IMG/VR virus record: IMGVR_UViG_3300037587_000410 | Coordinates: 1-36,502 of that record | Direction: 5' to 3' (one strand) | From: a virus | Length of the DNA: 36,502 bases | Shown: one piece after another, positions 14,942 to 22,299 of the stretch | Layout: the number at the start of each line of letters is the position of its first letter | Numbering within the stretch: the stretch's first letter is position 1 | Made by a program: the position numbers and the translations under genes | Notes under the pieces: model-generated | The model's input: the letters and a program-made list of their open reading frames with translations, nothing else | Database searches by the model: none | What the model was told of the DNA's origin: nothing

Positions 14942-14974
14942 TCTGATACCTCTCTTATTTAACTGATGGGCTGA

Positions 14975-15226
14975 TTACCGGTGGAATCCTTTAGGATCGC
15001 CGCTAAGATCTGTGTGGACTCGGACTTCAGATGTGACGCAAATTCTGTGAGCCTGCGACCCATGACAACCCATCTCCCAATTCGCGGTTATCACGCCGTC
15101 CCACTTGTCGTCATAGGCTGGGTATAGCTTTACCTCAGCCCTATCGACTCCCATCCTTGCGGCTATTCTTGCCATTTCACGGCAGAACGCTTGATACTTC
15201 TCGGGGATTTCAATTTTCTCACTCAT
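14975..15226 (-). CDS. Hypothetical protein
   Basis: 83 residues, mixed alpha/beta, with a helical N terminus (EKYQAFCREMARIAARMGVDRAEVKLYP) and a beta-like second half (WDGVITANWEMG, HRICVTSEVRVHT). ATGA overlap with the upstream gene shows coupling. No family recognised. Confidence 0.6.
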   Translation of the reverse strand: MSEKIEIPEKYQAFCREMARIAARMGVDRAEVKLYPAYDDKWDGVITANWEMGCHGSQAHRICVTSEVRVHTDLSGDPKGFHR

Positions 15227-15528
15227 TCCCCTTCCCCTCGCGCTGCTATCATGGCTTTGTAAACTTCATCATAATCAGCAGATGGGCCGCAATCCAGGCC
15301 AGCGCACGTCATCGCCTCTGTAGGCTCTAACGGCACTGCTACCAAACCATGCTCTGATAGGTAGGCTTTGATATCGGATAGCGTTGGCTCGCTACGTGAG
15401 AAGCCTGATTCATCAGCCATCATCAGCCTTCGCTTTGGCCCTTTATACATAACGCTTGCAACAGCCTTTTTTGCTATCTCGGGGGTCACGTTATCATGCT
15501 TTTCTGGGGCCTTAACTTGTCTCTTCAT
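15223..15528 (-). CDS. Hypothetical protein
   Basis: 101 residues with a basic, helical N-terminal half and a second half with two conserved-looking cysteines (MTCAGLDCG). LSDIKAYLSEHGLVAVPLEPTEAM suggests a short regulatory or binding fold. Strong ribosome site (AGGAGAGAGAG). Stop overlaps the next start (ATGA). No family recognised. Confidence 0.6.
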   Translation of the reverse strand: MKRQVKAPEKHDNVTPEIAKKAVASVMYKGPKRRLMMADESGFSRSEPTLSDIKAYLSEHGLVAVPLEPTEAMTCAGLDCGPSADYDEVYKAMIAARGEGE

Positions 15529-15578
15529 CTCTCTCTCCTATTCATAGCTGTAAGAGTTATTGGAGTTAAATCATACTT

Positions 15579-15592
15579 CGTTACGCGCAACG
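15579..15592. promoter_or_regulatory. Near-perfect palindrome, possible operator
   Basis: CGTTACGCGCAACG reads as CGTTGCGCGTAACG on the other strand (12 of 14 bases symmetric). GTTACGC follows again at 15592. It sits just past the stop of a small gene. Similar GTTGCG or GTTACGC words occur at about 16261, 19251 and 19301. The protein that would bind is not known. Confidence 0.3.
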
Positions 15593-15793
15593 TTACGCCT
15601 TTTTGTGATTCTCAATGTACTCTTTCGTCGCAGCAAGGAGGAATTCAGTTGCGTCATCATAGCCGCCCAAGGATTGTCCGTCTTGGATCCAGCTGCGCTC
15701 GGTTGCGGTCAGCTTCATCACAAGCTTCTCGATACCCCCGGCCTTCTCCTTATCACGCAGCCTTTGGGCTCTCTCTGCACCGTTCATTGCCAT
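15593..15793 (-). CDS. Small hypothetical protein
   Basis: 66 residues, mostly helical: a basic start (MNGAERAQRLRDKEKAGGIEK), then LTATERSWIQDGQSLGGYDDATEFLLAATKEYI. The strand-helix-helix order recalls ribbon-helix-helix DNA-binding proteins, though the strand is short. It may be a small transcriptional regulator; low certainty. Starts just past the stop of the 58-residue gene upstream. Confidence 0.6.
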   Translation of the reverse strand: MAMNGAERAQRLRDKEKAGGIEKLVMKLTATERSWIQDGQSLGGYDDATEFLLAATKEYIENHKKA

Positions 15794-15796
15794 CCG

Positions 15797-15973
15797 TTAG
15801 GCCTCATAGCTAACTTGTGCTATCTCTAGTACACAGCCTGCCAGTAAGATTCTGAAAAGCTCAGGGTTGTCTCTGTGCCAGTTCCTCAGCGTCTCGGTTG
15901 GCTTGCCTGCCATTTGTGCCATCTGCTCAAGGCTCTTTAGCCCTGCTGCTTTTGCTTGTTGTGATGGGGTCAT
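15797..15973 (-). CDS. Small helix-turn-helix-like protein
   Basis: 58 residues read by eye. LKSLEQMAQMAGKPTETLRNWHRDNPELFRILLAG has the shape of a helix-turn-helix in small phage proteins: the first helix SLEQMAQMAG, a turn, then the recognition helix TETLRNWHRD. Ribosome site GGAG 7 nt before ATG. It belongs to the small-gene operon that ends at 13967. Probably a regulator of phage or host genes. Confidence 0.65.
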   Translation of the reverse strand: MTPSQQAKAAGLKSLEQMAQMAGKPTETLRNWHRDNPELFRILLAGCVLEIAQVSYEA

Positions 15974-16106
15974 TATCTATCTCCATTGATACTAACAGCG
16001 CTGATCCTGCTTTAGGGCAACACGCTATTATGTGGCGAGGTGAATCTCTTCTAACCAAAAAGGCTCGGCCGTATCCGTCAACGCCCCAAGTTATCGAGCG
16101 ACTCAC
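15927..16106 (-). CDS. Possible small gene, start coupled to the preceding stop
   Basis: A 59-residue frame starting GTG inside the stop of the 47-residue gene (GTGA), with AAGGT 7 nt upstream. It reads WGVDGYGRAFLVRRDSPRHI early on. It would overlap the next gene by 47 nt, which is long, so it could be spurious. It fills a gap that otherwise has no gene. Confidence 0.35.
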   Translation of the reverse strand: MSRSITWGVDGYGRAFLVRRDSPRHIIACCPKAGSALLVSMEIDNDPITTSKSSRAKEP

Positions 16107-16246
16107 GCCGCTACCTTAACGATTTTGGTTTTTGCCACCCGCTGCCATTCCCCAGCGCGAGGGATCCAAGCAAAAAACTTGCCGCATACTTCTTTAGCTT
16201 CGAAGGTGTTGTTTCTGATCTTTGCGATTAGCTTGTCGTTGGTCAT
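16103..16246 (-). CDS. Small basic hypothetical protein
   Basis: 47 residues, starting MTNDKLIAKIRNNT and continuing with KFFAWIPRAGEWQRVAK. Net positive, with two Trp residues. First gene downstream of the promoter candidate at 16280-16307. Ribosome site is only fair (GGGA, 8 nt). No family recognised. Confidence 0.5.
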   Translation of the reverse strand: MTNDKLIAKIRNNTFEAKEVCGKFFAWIPRAGEWQRVAKTKIVKVAA

Positions 16247-16279
16247 TTTCTTAATCCCCGTTGCGTTGTGTCTGTATCT

Positions 16280-16307
16280 ATAATACCAAACTATTACAGG
16301 GAATCAA
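16280..16307 (-). promoter_or_regulatory. Sigma70-like promoter of the small-gene block
   Basis: Minus strand: TTGATT, 16 bp, TATTAT (4/6 and 5/6). It lies in the 143-nt AT-rich gap between the coiled-coil gene and the first small gene and points into the latter. Confidence 0.5.
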
Positions 16308-16364
16308 GCATTATCTTAAATTATTTATTGAAATGGCTTTACCTGGCTTTAGTATTTATAAATC

Positions 16365-16382
16365 GGCCCCATTGCTGAGGCC
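16365..16382 (-). terminator. Weak hairpin after the recombination operon
   Basis: Minus strand GGCCTC-AGCAAT-GGGGCC (six pairs including one G-T), 8 nt past the stop of the coiled-coil gene, followed by GATTTATAAA. The T tract is poor, so any termination would be partial. Confidence 0.35.
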
Positions 16383-16389
16383 TGCTGGT

Positions 16390-17415
16390 TTAGTAGTGGA
16401 TTTTTACGCTAGAAATCTGACTTTTAGCAATCGCCTTTACTGACGCCTTTGCCTGATCCTCTGTAAGACCGGCCCATTCCATAAGCTCGGCCACTGCCTG
16501 GCGATTTATGGCGCCCTTGTGCTTGGTATCGGATTCACGCTGCTCCTGCTCGCGCTGGATGCGATCCTTCTCGTCCTGCTGGCGCTGGATCTCCTGCTGC
16601 CGAGCGCGCTCTTCCGATGCCTTCCGGTCAAGCTCGACCTGTTCGGCCAGCTTCCTGGCATCCTCCTTGGCTTTCTCTGCATCTCGCAGCCGCTGCAGTT
16701 CTTGATCCTTTCCCCGCTGCACCGCAGCAACCCGCTGACGTTCTGATTCGGCGGCATCGTCCCTGGCTTTCTGCTCCCGGCGAATAGCGTTCTGACGTTC
16801 TTGCTCAATGCGGTCGCGCTCAACCTGTGCTTTGCGTTCGGCTTCGGCTCGTGCGTCGTCTGCGGCATGTCTCTGCAGTCGCTCTTCTCGCTCGTCTTGC
16901 TCCTGGGCAGCCCGCTCCACCTCGGCCAGGCGTATGCGTTCGGCTTCCGCTGCAGCCTCTTCGGCGTCCCTGTCGATCTTCTCGTTCATCAGCAGCGCCA
17001 TCTCATGCCCGGTTTCAATCTCAGCCGCAAGCCGCTCATCTTCCAGGCGCTTAACCGCCTCCTCCTTGATGCGCTCCGCCTCTTCCTCCCAATCAGTGAG
17101 AGGCTTGCGGGCTTCAATCTTCAGATCATCCAGCTCATCCCGCATAGCTTTACGGACAGCATCTGTTTTGGCAATTTCCTTTTTCTTGTCAGCGTTGAGG
17201 TCTTTACCCATGGTATCCAACCGAACCTTCAGCGTTGCCACCTTGGCCGCCAGCGAGGCAGTACGCTTCCGGCCGGCACCTGTGGATAGGTCATGCTTGA
17301 AACCGTCCACATGGTCCTTCGCTTCCTGGATGATTGGATCAAGACCGCCCTCGGTGCTGAATACCTGCAGCGCTGTAGTTTCTTCCTTCAGCACCAAATC
17401 TGTTGTTTTCGTCAT
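16390..17415 (-). CDS. Long coiled-coil protein of the RecT/YqaJ recombination module
   Basis: 341 residues from ATG at 17415, which has GAAGGA upstream and lies just past the exonuclease. Residues ~50-280 are a nearly unbroken charged coiled coil, rich in Glu, Arg, Ala and Lys (ERAAQEQDEREERLQRH). The last ~45 residues (GAINRQAVAELMEWAGLTEDQAKASVKAIAKSQISSVKIHY) form a small folded domain that recurs at the C terminus of coiled-coil proteins beside phage recombination genes. No catalytic motif. It may hold exonuclease and annealase together, or act as a recombination mediator. Confidence 0.75.
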   Translation of the reverse strand: MTKTTDLVLKEETTALQVFSTEGGLDPIIQEAKDHVDGFKHDLSTGAGRKRTASLAAKVATLKVRLDTMGKDLNADKKKEIAKTDAVRKAMRDELDDLKIEARKPLTDWEEEAERIKEEAVKRLEDERLAAEIETGHEMALLMNEKIDRDAEEAAAEAERIRLAEVERAAQEQDEREERLQRHAADDARAEAERKAQVERDRIEQERQNAIRREQKARDDAAESERQRVAAVQRGKDQELQRLRDAEKAKEDARKLAEQVELDRKASEERARQQEIQRQQDEKDRIQREQEQRESDTKHKGAINRQAVAELMEWAGLTEDQAKASVKAIAKSQISSVKIHY

Positions 17416-17431
17416 GGTCTTTCCTTCCCTG

Positions 17432-18199
17432 TTATTGTTGAAAATTGTGAAGTTCTGGGTTCCACTGATCTCCGTACTCGGCGCCGATACGCTGAAGCAT
17501 TTTGTCCATATCGATAACGAACCCGGAGAAGGCCTCATCGAATACGGCCATGGCCTCGGTGCAGCGATCAATCCGCACATAATGGAGCTTTTTGACATTA
17601 ACCATCCGGGGGTCGAAGTTGGCAAAGTCCCAGTACTGCCGGCCGGTGACCCACATTGAAAACTGGCACTGGTGCCGGTACTCTGGCTTGATCTCTTCGT
17701 TGGCCAGGAAGTCAACGAATACCTTGGATGACCAGGGGCACTTCAGTTCGAGCCCCCCCACGCTATCGTCGTTCAACCCATCCGGGCTGATCCCGGCGCG
17801 CATGTGCTGATCTTTGTAGATAAATGGAATCTCGGTGAAGGTGGTGAACGTGGCCGCCTCATAAGCCTCTCTAGCGGCTGCTTCGTTATCCCGGCCCCAT
17901 TGCAACGGCTTGGCGCTGATATCTTCAGGGAGGCGCGCCGTGGCGATCTCTGAGACCAGCTCCAGCATGTAGGTGTTCCGCTTGCTGTCTTTGTCGGTTG
18001 CCGGGAGAAAATCAATGCCATATTCATGACCCTTGCTGCCGTGCTTCTTCTTGATAAGGCATTCAGCTTTTGAGGCGGTGTAACATCCGAGCCTGAGAAG
18101 GTGCCATTTATCAGAAGTCTGATCTACCTCAGCCGGATTGAATCCAAACACATGCTCCAGGTCCGCCAGGTCTTTCAATAGTTCAGCGTTGGTTTTCAT
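17432..18199 (-). CDS. YqaJ-family 5'-3' exonuclease (lambda-exonuclease-like)
   Basis: 255 residues of the YqaJ viral recombinase family, PD-(D/E)xK fold. Visible elements: WHLLRLGCYTASKA (the substrate-side arch, ~32-45), WGRDNEAAAREAYE (101-114), GISPDGL with Asp140, GGLELKCPW with Glu151 and Lys153, and YRHQCQFSMWVTGRQYWDFANFDPR (174-198). It resects dsDNA ends so RecT can anneal single strands. The start overlaps the RecT stop (ATGA), the classical two-component arrangement for phage homologous recombination. Confidence 0.92.
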   Translation of the reverse strand: MKTNAELLKDLADLEHVFGFNPAEVDQTSDKWHLLRLGCYTASKAECLIKKKHGSKGHEYGIDFLPATDKDSKRNTYMLELVSEIATARLPEDISAKPLQWGRDNEAAAREAYEAATFTTFTEIPFIYKDQHMRAGISPDGLNDDSVGGLELKCPWSSKVFVDFLANEEIKPEYRHQCQFSMWVTGRQYWDFANFDPRMVNVKKLHYVRIDRCTEAMAVFDEAFSGFVIDMDKMLQRIGAEYGDQWNPELHNFQQ

Positions 18200-19092
18200 G
18201 ATGCATTTTCCATCCGCTTAATGATTTCATTGGCTTCGAAGTCGCTAAGATCGGCGATGATGGTGATCTCTCGCTTCAGCAGTTTGGTCATCCACGGGAG
18301 GAAAGCGGATGGCTCAGCGCCGCGGGCGGCCAGCAAGGTATCGAGATCTTGATGCGGGTTCTCCCGGTCTGGCGTGATATCCTTTTCTTCCTGGAAGTCG
18401 ATCCCCTCATGCTGGTTGATAACCTCGATGGCCTTGCTCAGCCGCTCAACTTTCGGCCAGTACTTGCTGGCGCGCTTGACTACTGACTTCCGCATCATCT
18501 CTTCTGGCCATGTTTTCCAGGGCCCGTTCTGCGCCTTGGAGGAAGCTTTGATCTTGTTCAGCTCATCGATGTTCATTTCTTCGGTGAGATAACTTCCGTC
18601 CGCGGTCTTTACCGTGCAGTAGGCGCCGATCACCGGGCCCCGCTCTTTGCTTGGCATAAAAGGGTTGGTTTCATGGCTTGGCGCGCTATCAATACCGGTG
18701 TTCTTATAGGTGTCGGTCGAATAAACCAGCTTGGCTTGGCCCCATAGGATAGATCCGGTTTGCTGGGCCAGGTGCATGAGGCCCATGTAAGAGATATCCA
18801 GGCAGATGGCGGTGAGCGCTCCCTGCTTTGGCTTGCGAGGGACAAGGTAGGCATGCTTCAAGGCGGGGTTGAGGCTGATCCCGATAGCCGCCACGTTGAT
18901 GATCGCGTTAGCAAGGCTGGCTCTATTCTTCCAGGCCTCATCATTCAGGTATTCGTTGCCCTGAAGCGCCTGCATCGCAAACTGTGATTCCTTCGCCCAG
19001 AGGATCGAGTCATCAGATCCCATCTGGCTGAATGCCTGCTCCTGGAACTCAACGATCTCATAGACTGTTTTTGCTTCTGCGATATCACTCAT
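18196..19092 (-). CDS. RecT-family single-strand annealing protein
   Basis: 298 residues. Typical RecT segments are ANAIINVAAIGISLNPALKHAYLVPRKP (67-95), ICLDISYMGLMHLAQQTGSI (96-115), and the C-terminal region with EMMRKSVVKRASKYWP. It coats ssDNA and anneals complementary strands with its YqaJ partner. It is the first gene transcribed leftward from the control region and has a ~220-nt leader with a hairpin. Confidence 0.93.
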   Translation of the reverse strand: MSDIAEAKTVYEIVEFQEQAFSQMGSDDSILWAKESQFAMQALQGNEYLNDEAWKNRASLANAIINVAAIGISLNPALKHAYLVPRKPKQGALTAICLDISYMGLMHLAQQTGSILWGQAKLVYSTDTYKNTGIDSAPSHETNPFMPSKERGPVIGAYCTVKTADGSYLTEEMNIDELNKIKASSKAQNGPWKTWPEEMMRKSVVKRASKYWPKVERLSKAIEVINQHEGIDFQEEKDITPDRENPHQDLDTLLAARGAEPSAFLPWMTKLLKREITIIADLSDFEANEIIKRMENAS

Positions 19093-19118
19093 GGTCTTTC
19101 CTTCGTTTGTGTTACCTA

Positions 19119-19138
19119 AAGCCGCTTAATTGCGGCTT
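19119..19138 (-). promoter_or_regulatory. Hairpin in the RecT leader
   Basis: Perfect 7-bp inverted repeat AAGCCGC / GCGGCTT with a 6-nt loop, 27 nt before the RecT start on the minus strand. It is followed by only a short T run, so it may be an attenuator or processing site instead of a full terminator. Confidence 0.45.
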
Positions 19139-19322
19139 GCATTTGCCCCATACACTACCCGGAGAAGTGCGGTTGCTCAGAGCTAAAAAGCTCGTCAGGT
19201 TCGGTGGCCTTATCAGGAGGCCCGGTCCCGACTGGCTGCTCTGCGGGGGCGTTACGCATATAAGCCAGTTGAATAAGTAGGATCATGTTTGCGTTGCCTG
19301 CGTTGCGTTTTGATTGGCCTTA

Positions 19323-19351
19323 ACGATAGCGCGTGGTTGCGGCTGCGTCAA
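19323..19351 (-). promoter_or_regulatory. Leftward early promoter
   Basis: Minus strand: TTGACG, 17 bp, TATCGT (5/6 and 4/6). It fires toward RecT and the recombination genes. Its -35 lies 14 bp from the -35 of the divergent rightward promoter. Confidence 0.55.
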
Positions 19352-19357
19352 TATCTT

Positions 19358-19379
19358 TTTGTATGTTGCACTGTACAAA
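19358..19379. promoter_or_regulatory. Inverted repeat, candidate operator
   Basis: TTTGTA, 10 nt, TACAAA. It lies between the divergent -35 boxes and covers the rightward -35, the right place for an operator of the Cro-like protein encoded next door. Confidence 0.45.
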
Positions 19380-19394
19380 TTAAACCTCTATAGT
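19366..19394 (+). promoter_or_regulatory. Rightward early promoter
   Basis: TTGCAC, 17 bp, TATAGT (3/6 and 5/6), 29 nt upstream of the first plus-strand gene. The weak -35 fits an activated or tightly repressed promoter. Confidence 0.5.
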
Positions 19395-19422
19395 TGCTAA
19401 AACAAACGGCGGAGCTTTCCTA

Positions 19423-19626
19423 ATGACAACCAAAGACAAACTCAATTTTATCTATAAGTACATGCCTGGCGACCTTGGCGACATTGCCATGATGATTCCG
19501 TGCCATATCAACACAATCCGCAAGATCCGATCCGGCGAAGAGAACATCAGGCCGATCATAAAGAACCGGATTGATGCCTTGTATGAGAAGGCAAAGGATA
19601 TCCAAGAAATCACAGAGAATGCGTGA
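19423..19626 (+). CDS. Small Cro-like helix-turn-helix protein
   Basis: 67 residues, first gene of the rightward early operon. GDLGDIAMMIPCHINTIRKIRSGEENIRP reads as a helix-turn-helix: DIAMMIP, turn, then the recognition helix HINTIRKIRSG. Size and place match Cro-type repressors. GGAG ribosome site 8 nt before the ATG. It probably binds the inverted repeat just upstream and turns down early transcription. No partner CI-like repressor is visible. Confidence 0.65.
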   Translation: MTTKDKLNFIYKYMPGDLGDIAMMIPCHINTIRKIRSGEENIRPIIKNRIDALYEKAKDIQEITENA

Positions 19627-19628
19627 GC

Positions 19629-20366
19629 ATGTCTGGATGGATCAAGCTCCACAGGAAAATGCTTGAATGGGAGTGGTACGACGATATCAACGTCTGCCGT
19701 CTGTGGACTCATTTACTCCTCAAGGCCAATCACAAAGACAATCGATGGAAAGGAGTTGACGTGAAAGCAGGGCAATTAATCACCGGTCGTCATAGCTTAT
19801 CTGACGAAACAGGTCTGACAGAGCAGCAAATTCGCACCGCCTTAAAGAAGCTAAAATCAACCGGCGAAGTAACCAGCAAGATTCATAGTAAATTCTCAGT
19901 AATAACAATCACTTCCTGGCCTTCGTATCAGACGGATAACCAGCAGGAGACCCAGCAAGCAACCAGCAAGCAACCAGCAAGCAACCACAAACAAGAATGT
20001 AAAGAATTAGAGAATGAGAAGAACAACCCTCTGTCATCTGGCGATGACGCGCCGAAGGTAAAGAAAATTCCCTATGAGGCGATCAAAGAGATTTACAACG
20101 ATGAGCTCCCGACGTTAACCGGAAGCCGGGTTCTGTCCGACAAGAGCAAACGGCAGATAGCGGCGATATGGAAGCAAGACGGAAACCACCAGAATCGAGA
20201 GTTCTGGACGGCTTACTTTTCAGGATGCGGCCAGCTATCCGGCAAAATGGAAAACTGGACCGGAGTATCAACGGGGAACAAATGCGGAACGATTGAGCTG
20301 TTAACCCGCAATGAGATCTTTGTTCGCAATATCAACGAAATTATCGATGCAGGAATATGGGCATGA
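19629..20366 (+). CDS. Phage replication initiator / helicase-loader-type protein
   Basis: 245 residues from ATG at 19629; a GTG two codons earlier overlaps the previous stop and is also possible. MSGWIKLHRKMLEWEWYDD...LLLKANHKD..W.G..VKAGQLITGRHSLSDETGLTEQQIRTALKKLKSTGEV is the standard N-terminal winged-helix of phage replication proteins. A Gln/Thr/Ser linker coded by 11-bp DNA repeats follows, then a C-terminal domain (ISGDDAP-type linker, then YEAIKEIYNDELP) of the helicase-loader sort. It overlaps the helicase start (ATGA). It likely binds the repeats as origin and loads the helicase, like lambda O plus P. Confidence 0.8.
   Translation: MSGWIKLHRKMLEWEWYDDINVCRLWTHLLLKANHKDNRWKGVDVKAGQLITGRHSLSDETGLTEQQIRTALKKLKSTGEVTSKIHSKFSVITITSWPSYQTDNQQETQQATSKQPASNHKQECKELENEKNNPLSSGDDAPKVKKIPYEAIKEIYNDELPTLTGSRVLSDKSKRQIAAIWKQDGNHQNREFWTAYFSGCGQLSGKMENWTGVSTGNKCGTIELLTRNEIFVRNINEIIDAGIWA
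19940..19994 (+). repeat. Tandem 11-bp repeats inside the replication gene, candidate replication origin
   Basis: Three perfect copies of CCAGCAAGCAA at 19952-19984, flanked by degenerate copies (CCAGCAGGAGA at 19940, CCACAAACAA at 19985). The unit is not a multiple of three, so each copy codes different residues; the DNA, not the protein, is what repeats. An A-rich stretch follows (19985-20025). Lambda ori has the same design inside gene O. Confidence 0.6.
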
Positions 20367-21769
20367 CGGAATACGAACCGATTGACTATGAAGCCGCGGC
20401 GCCACCGCATAGCAGGGAGGCCGAACAATCAGTCCTTGGGGCCGTACTGCTTGATAACCAGATCCTTGATGACCTGGTCGGAAAAATAGAGCCCTCTGAT
20501 TTCTATTGTCCGCAGCACCAAGCCATCTACAAGACCATGCTTGGGATGGTCGGCCAAGTGATCGACGTGATTACCATATCAGAGGAAATCCAGAAGCAAG
20601 ACGATGCCGCTGATCTTGATTACCTGGTAGCCCTATCAAGGAACACCCCCAGCACGGCAAACGCAACGGCATACGCGGATATCGTTTTAGAGCGAAGCAA
20701 AGAGCGCCAGCTGATGGGAGTTGGGCGGCTGTTCAGCGATCTTTGTAATGACAAACAGCTCTCACATGCAGATCGGATAGAACAGGCTCAGATCGCCTTC
20801 ACGGCCCTTTCAAGCGAAAAGCAAGCCATCACACAGGTCGACATGAAAACCCTGCTGCAAACGACACTGGATAGCTTAGACCGGAGATTCAACGGCCAGG
20901 AGGACGGGAAGCAGATAAAAATAGGCTTAACCGCGATAGATGAGCGAGTCCAGGGGTTCAGAGCCGCGGACTATATCCTCGTTGCTGCTCGGCCATCCAT
21001 GGGGAAAACTACCTACATGACGAACGTGGCGATGCATGTTGCTAGGCAATTTGGGCCGGTTCTGATATTCAGCCTGGAGATGACCGGCGTTTCGCTTACA
21101 GAGAGAATGATTGCCTCGACCGGGCGCATCCACATGAAGCTGGTCAAGAATCCAAAAATGTCGAAAGAGGATCCTTCATTCTGGTCAAGGCTAACAGCCG
21201 CGGTAAGTCTTCAAAAGGATTTGCCAATCATGATAGATGATCAAGGGGGCCTGTCCGTATTCGAGCTTAAAGCACGAGCCAGGAGGCAGCACCGGAAAGC
21301 GCCGCTATCCATGGTCATGATTGATTACATCGGAAAGCTTAACGATGGCAGCAAATCACAGTCGGATAATCGGAATATGGAGATAAGCAGAATCAGCTCC
21401 GAACTGAAGCTGCTGGCCAAAGAGCTGGAATGCCCTGTTGTCGCGCTATCGCAACTTAACCGTAGTCTAGAGAATCGCCCGGACAAGCGACCCAAGCTTT
21501 CAGATCTTCGTGACTCGGGCAGCCTTGAGCAAGACGCTGACATCGTTCAATTCCTGTACCGCGATGAGGTCTATGACGATCAGTCAGATTCCAAAGGGGT
21601 TCTGGAAATCATCACCGCTAAATTCAGAGAAGGCGAGATCGGTACCGACCGGGTTCTGTTCGAAGGTCAATACAACACGATATCTGATATGGACCATTCT
21701 AGGGTTGCTGAGATGCAGAGAACCAAGGAAACAAAGCAAGAAAGCAAATACACATATCAACCAAACTGA
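20363..21769 (+). CDS. Replicative DNA helicase, DnaB family
   Basis: 468 residues from ATG at 20363, picked because AGGA lies 8 nt upstream and it makes ATGA with the preceding stop. The N-terminal DnaB domain shows REAEQSVLGAVLLDN (18-32) and PQHQAIYKTML. The RecA-like domain has Walker A AARPSMGKTT (208-217), FSLEM (236-240), Walker B VMIDYIGKL, CPVVALSQLNRSLENRP (Gln sensor), and SLEQDADIVQFLYRDEVY. It unwinds DNA at the phage fork, loaded by the upstream protein. Confidence 0.95.
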   Translation: MTEYEPIDYEAAAPPHSREAEQSVLGAVLLDNQILDDLVGKIEPSDFYCPQHQAIYKTMLGMVGQVIDVITISEEIQKQDDAADLDYLVALSRNTPSTANATAYADIVLERSKERQLMGVGRLFSDLCNDKQLSHADRIEQAQIAFTALSSEKQAITQVDMKTLLQTTLDSLDRRFNGQEDGKQIKIGLTAIDERVQGFRAADYILVAARPSMGKTTYMTNVAMHVARQFGPVLIFSLEMTGVSLTERMIASTGRIHMKLVKNPKMSKEDPSFWSRLTAAVSLQKDLPIMIDDQGGLSVFELKARARRQHRKAPLSMVMIDYIGKLNDGSKSQSDNRNMEISRISSELKLLAKELECPVVALSQLNRSLENRPDKRPKLSDLRDSGSLEQDADIVQFLYRDEVYDDQSDSKGVLEIITAKFREGEIGTDRVLFEGQYNTISDMDHSRVAEMQRTKETKQESKYTYQPN

Positions 21770-21827
21770 GCTGACGTTGCTCGTGATTGGCTGAGAAAGA
21801 TCAAAGAATCGCTAAAGGAGAAGTGAG

Positions 21828-22109
21828 ATGAATATTGATGAATATAAAGAGAAATTAGCAGTCATTGATAAAGAGCATGAGGCCCGTCAGTTTGAGCTGG
21901 CAAAAGAATACGCTTTGTCTAATAACAGCATATCGGCAGGGGATGTGATAACCGATCATATCGGATCAATCAAAGTTTCCAGCATAGCTCTCTATATGAG
22001 CCACAGGAGCAGGCCTATGTGCTCTTATTACGGAGTTCAGACTACGAAAAAAGGCAAGGAATATAAAAGTGGAGCAAAGAGGAAAGTATATCAATCGAAT
22101 CTTGTCTGA
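21828..22109 (+). CDS. Hypothetical protein
   Basis: 93 residues. An N-terminal helix (DEYKEKLAVIDKEHEARQFELAKEYAL) is followed by a small beta part (AGDVITDHIGSIKVSSIALY) and a basic C terminus. This pattern is common in small phage and prophage proteins of unknown role. AGGAG ribosome site. Confidence 0.65.
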   Translation: MNIDEYKEKLAVIDKEHEARQFELAKEYALSNNSISAGDVITDHIGSIKVSSIALYMSHRSRPMCSYYGVQTTKKGKEYKSGAKRKVYQSNLV

Positions 22110-22138
22110 CACATTAACGAACTAACGGAGAGTAGATC

Positions 22139-22285
22139 ATGTTTAAAGCAGTATTAGGACTATCTTTTTTTGTGTGTCTTATAGGCGGTGGATATCTATT
22201 GAGAGATATAGACCTGACTCAGGTCGTCGGGGCTGCGCTTGTCGCCTTGGCCGTTGTCTTCGGCGCCTGCTGTAACGAATGCTGA
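22139..22285 (+). CDS. Small two-helix membrane protein
   Basis: 48 residues: a first membrane segment (VLGLSFFVCLIGGGYLL), a short polar turn (RDIDLTQ), a second (VVGAALVALAVVFGACC), then NEC. Good ribosome site (GGAG, 8 nt). Too short for standard gene-length cut-offs. Could act at the host membrane; unknown family. Confidence 0.65.
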   Translation: MFKAVLGLSFFVCLIGGGYLLRDIDLTQVVGAALVALAVVFGACCNEC

Positions 22286-22299
22286 ATGAGGCTGGAACG

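Larger units (their letters stand above)
19093..19422. other. Divergent early control region
   Basis: A 330-nt gap without a confident gene, between RecT (minus) and the Cro-like gene (plus). It holds a minus promoter (19323-19351), a plus promoter (19366-19394), an inverted repeat overlapping the plus -35, GCAACGCA-type repeats near 19290-19313 on the minus strand, a GAGCT-TTTT-AGCTC hairpin near 19176-19194 and a 7-bp hairpin at 19119-19138. A 43-codon frame (19155-19286, minus) lacks a ribosome site. The layout recalls a lambda-type immunity region, but with no repressor gene beside it. Confidence 0.6.

Noticed and set aside
14536-14962. Plus-strand frames rich in Leu, Ala and Val opposite the Gln-rich gene
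   Set aside because: Antisense of CAG/CAA runs gives hydrophobic strings that imitate membrane helices. No ribosome site or context.
16801-17659. Long plus-strand frames opposite the coiled-coil gene
   Set aside because: They are mirror images of a Glu/Arg/Ala-rich coiled coil, give Ser/Arg/Leu low-complexity text and have no coupling or ribosome sites.
19155-19286. 43-codon minus-strand frame in the early control region
   Set aside because: It has plausible amino-acid content (MILLIQLAYMRNAPAEQ) but no ribosome site before either ATG, and it covers hairpins and repeated words that look regulatory. Kept as unproven.
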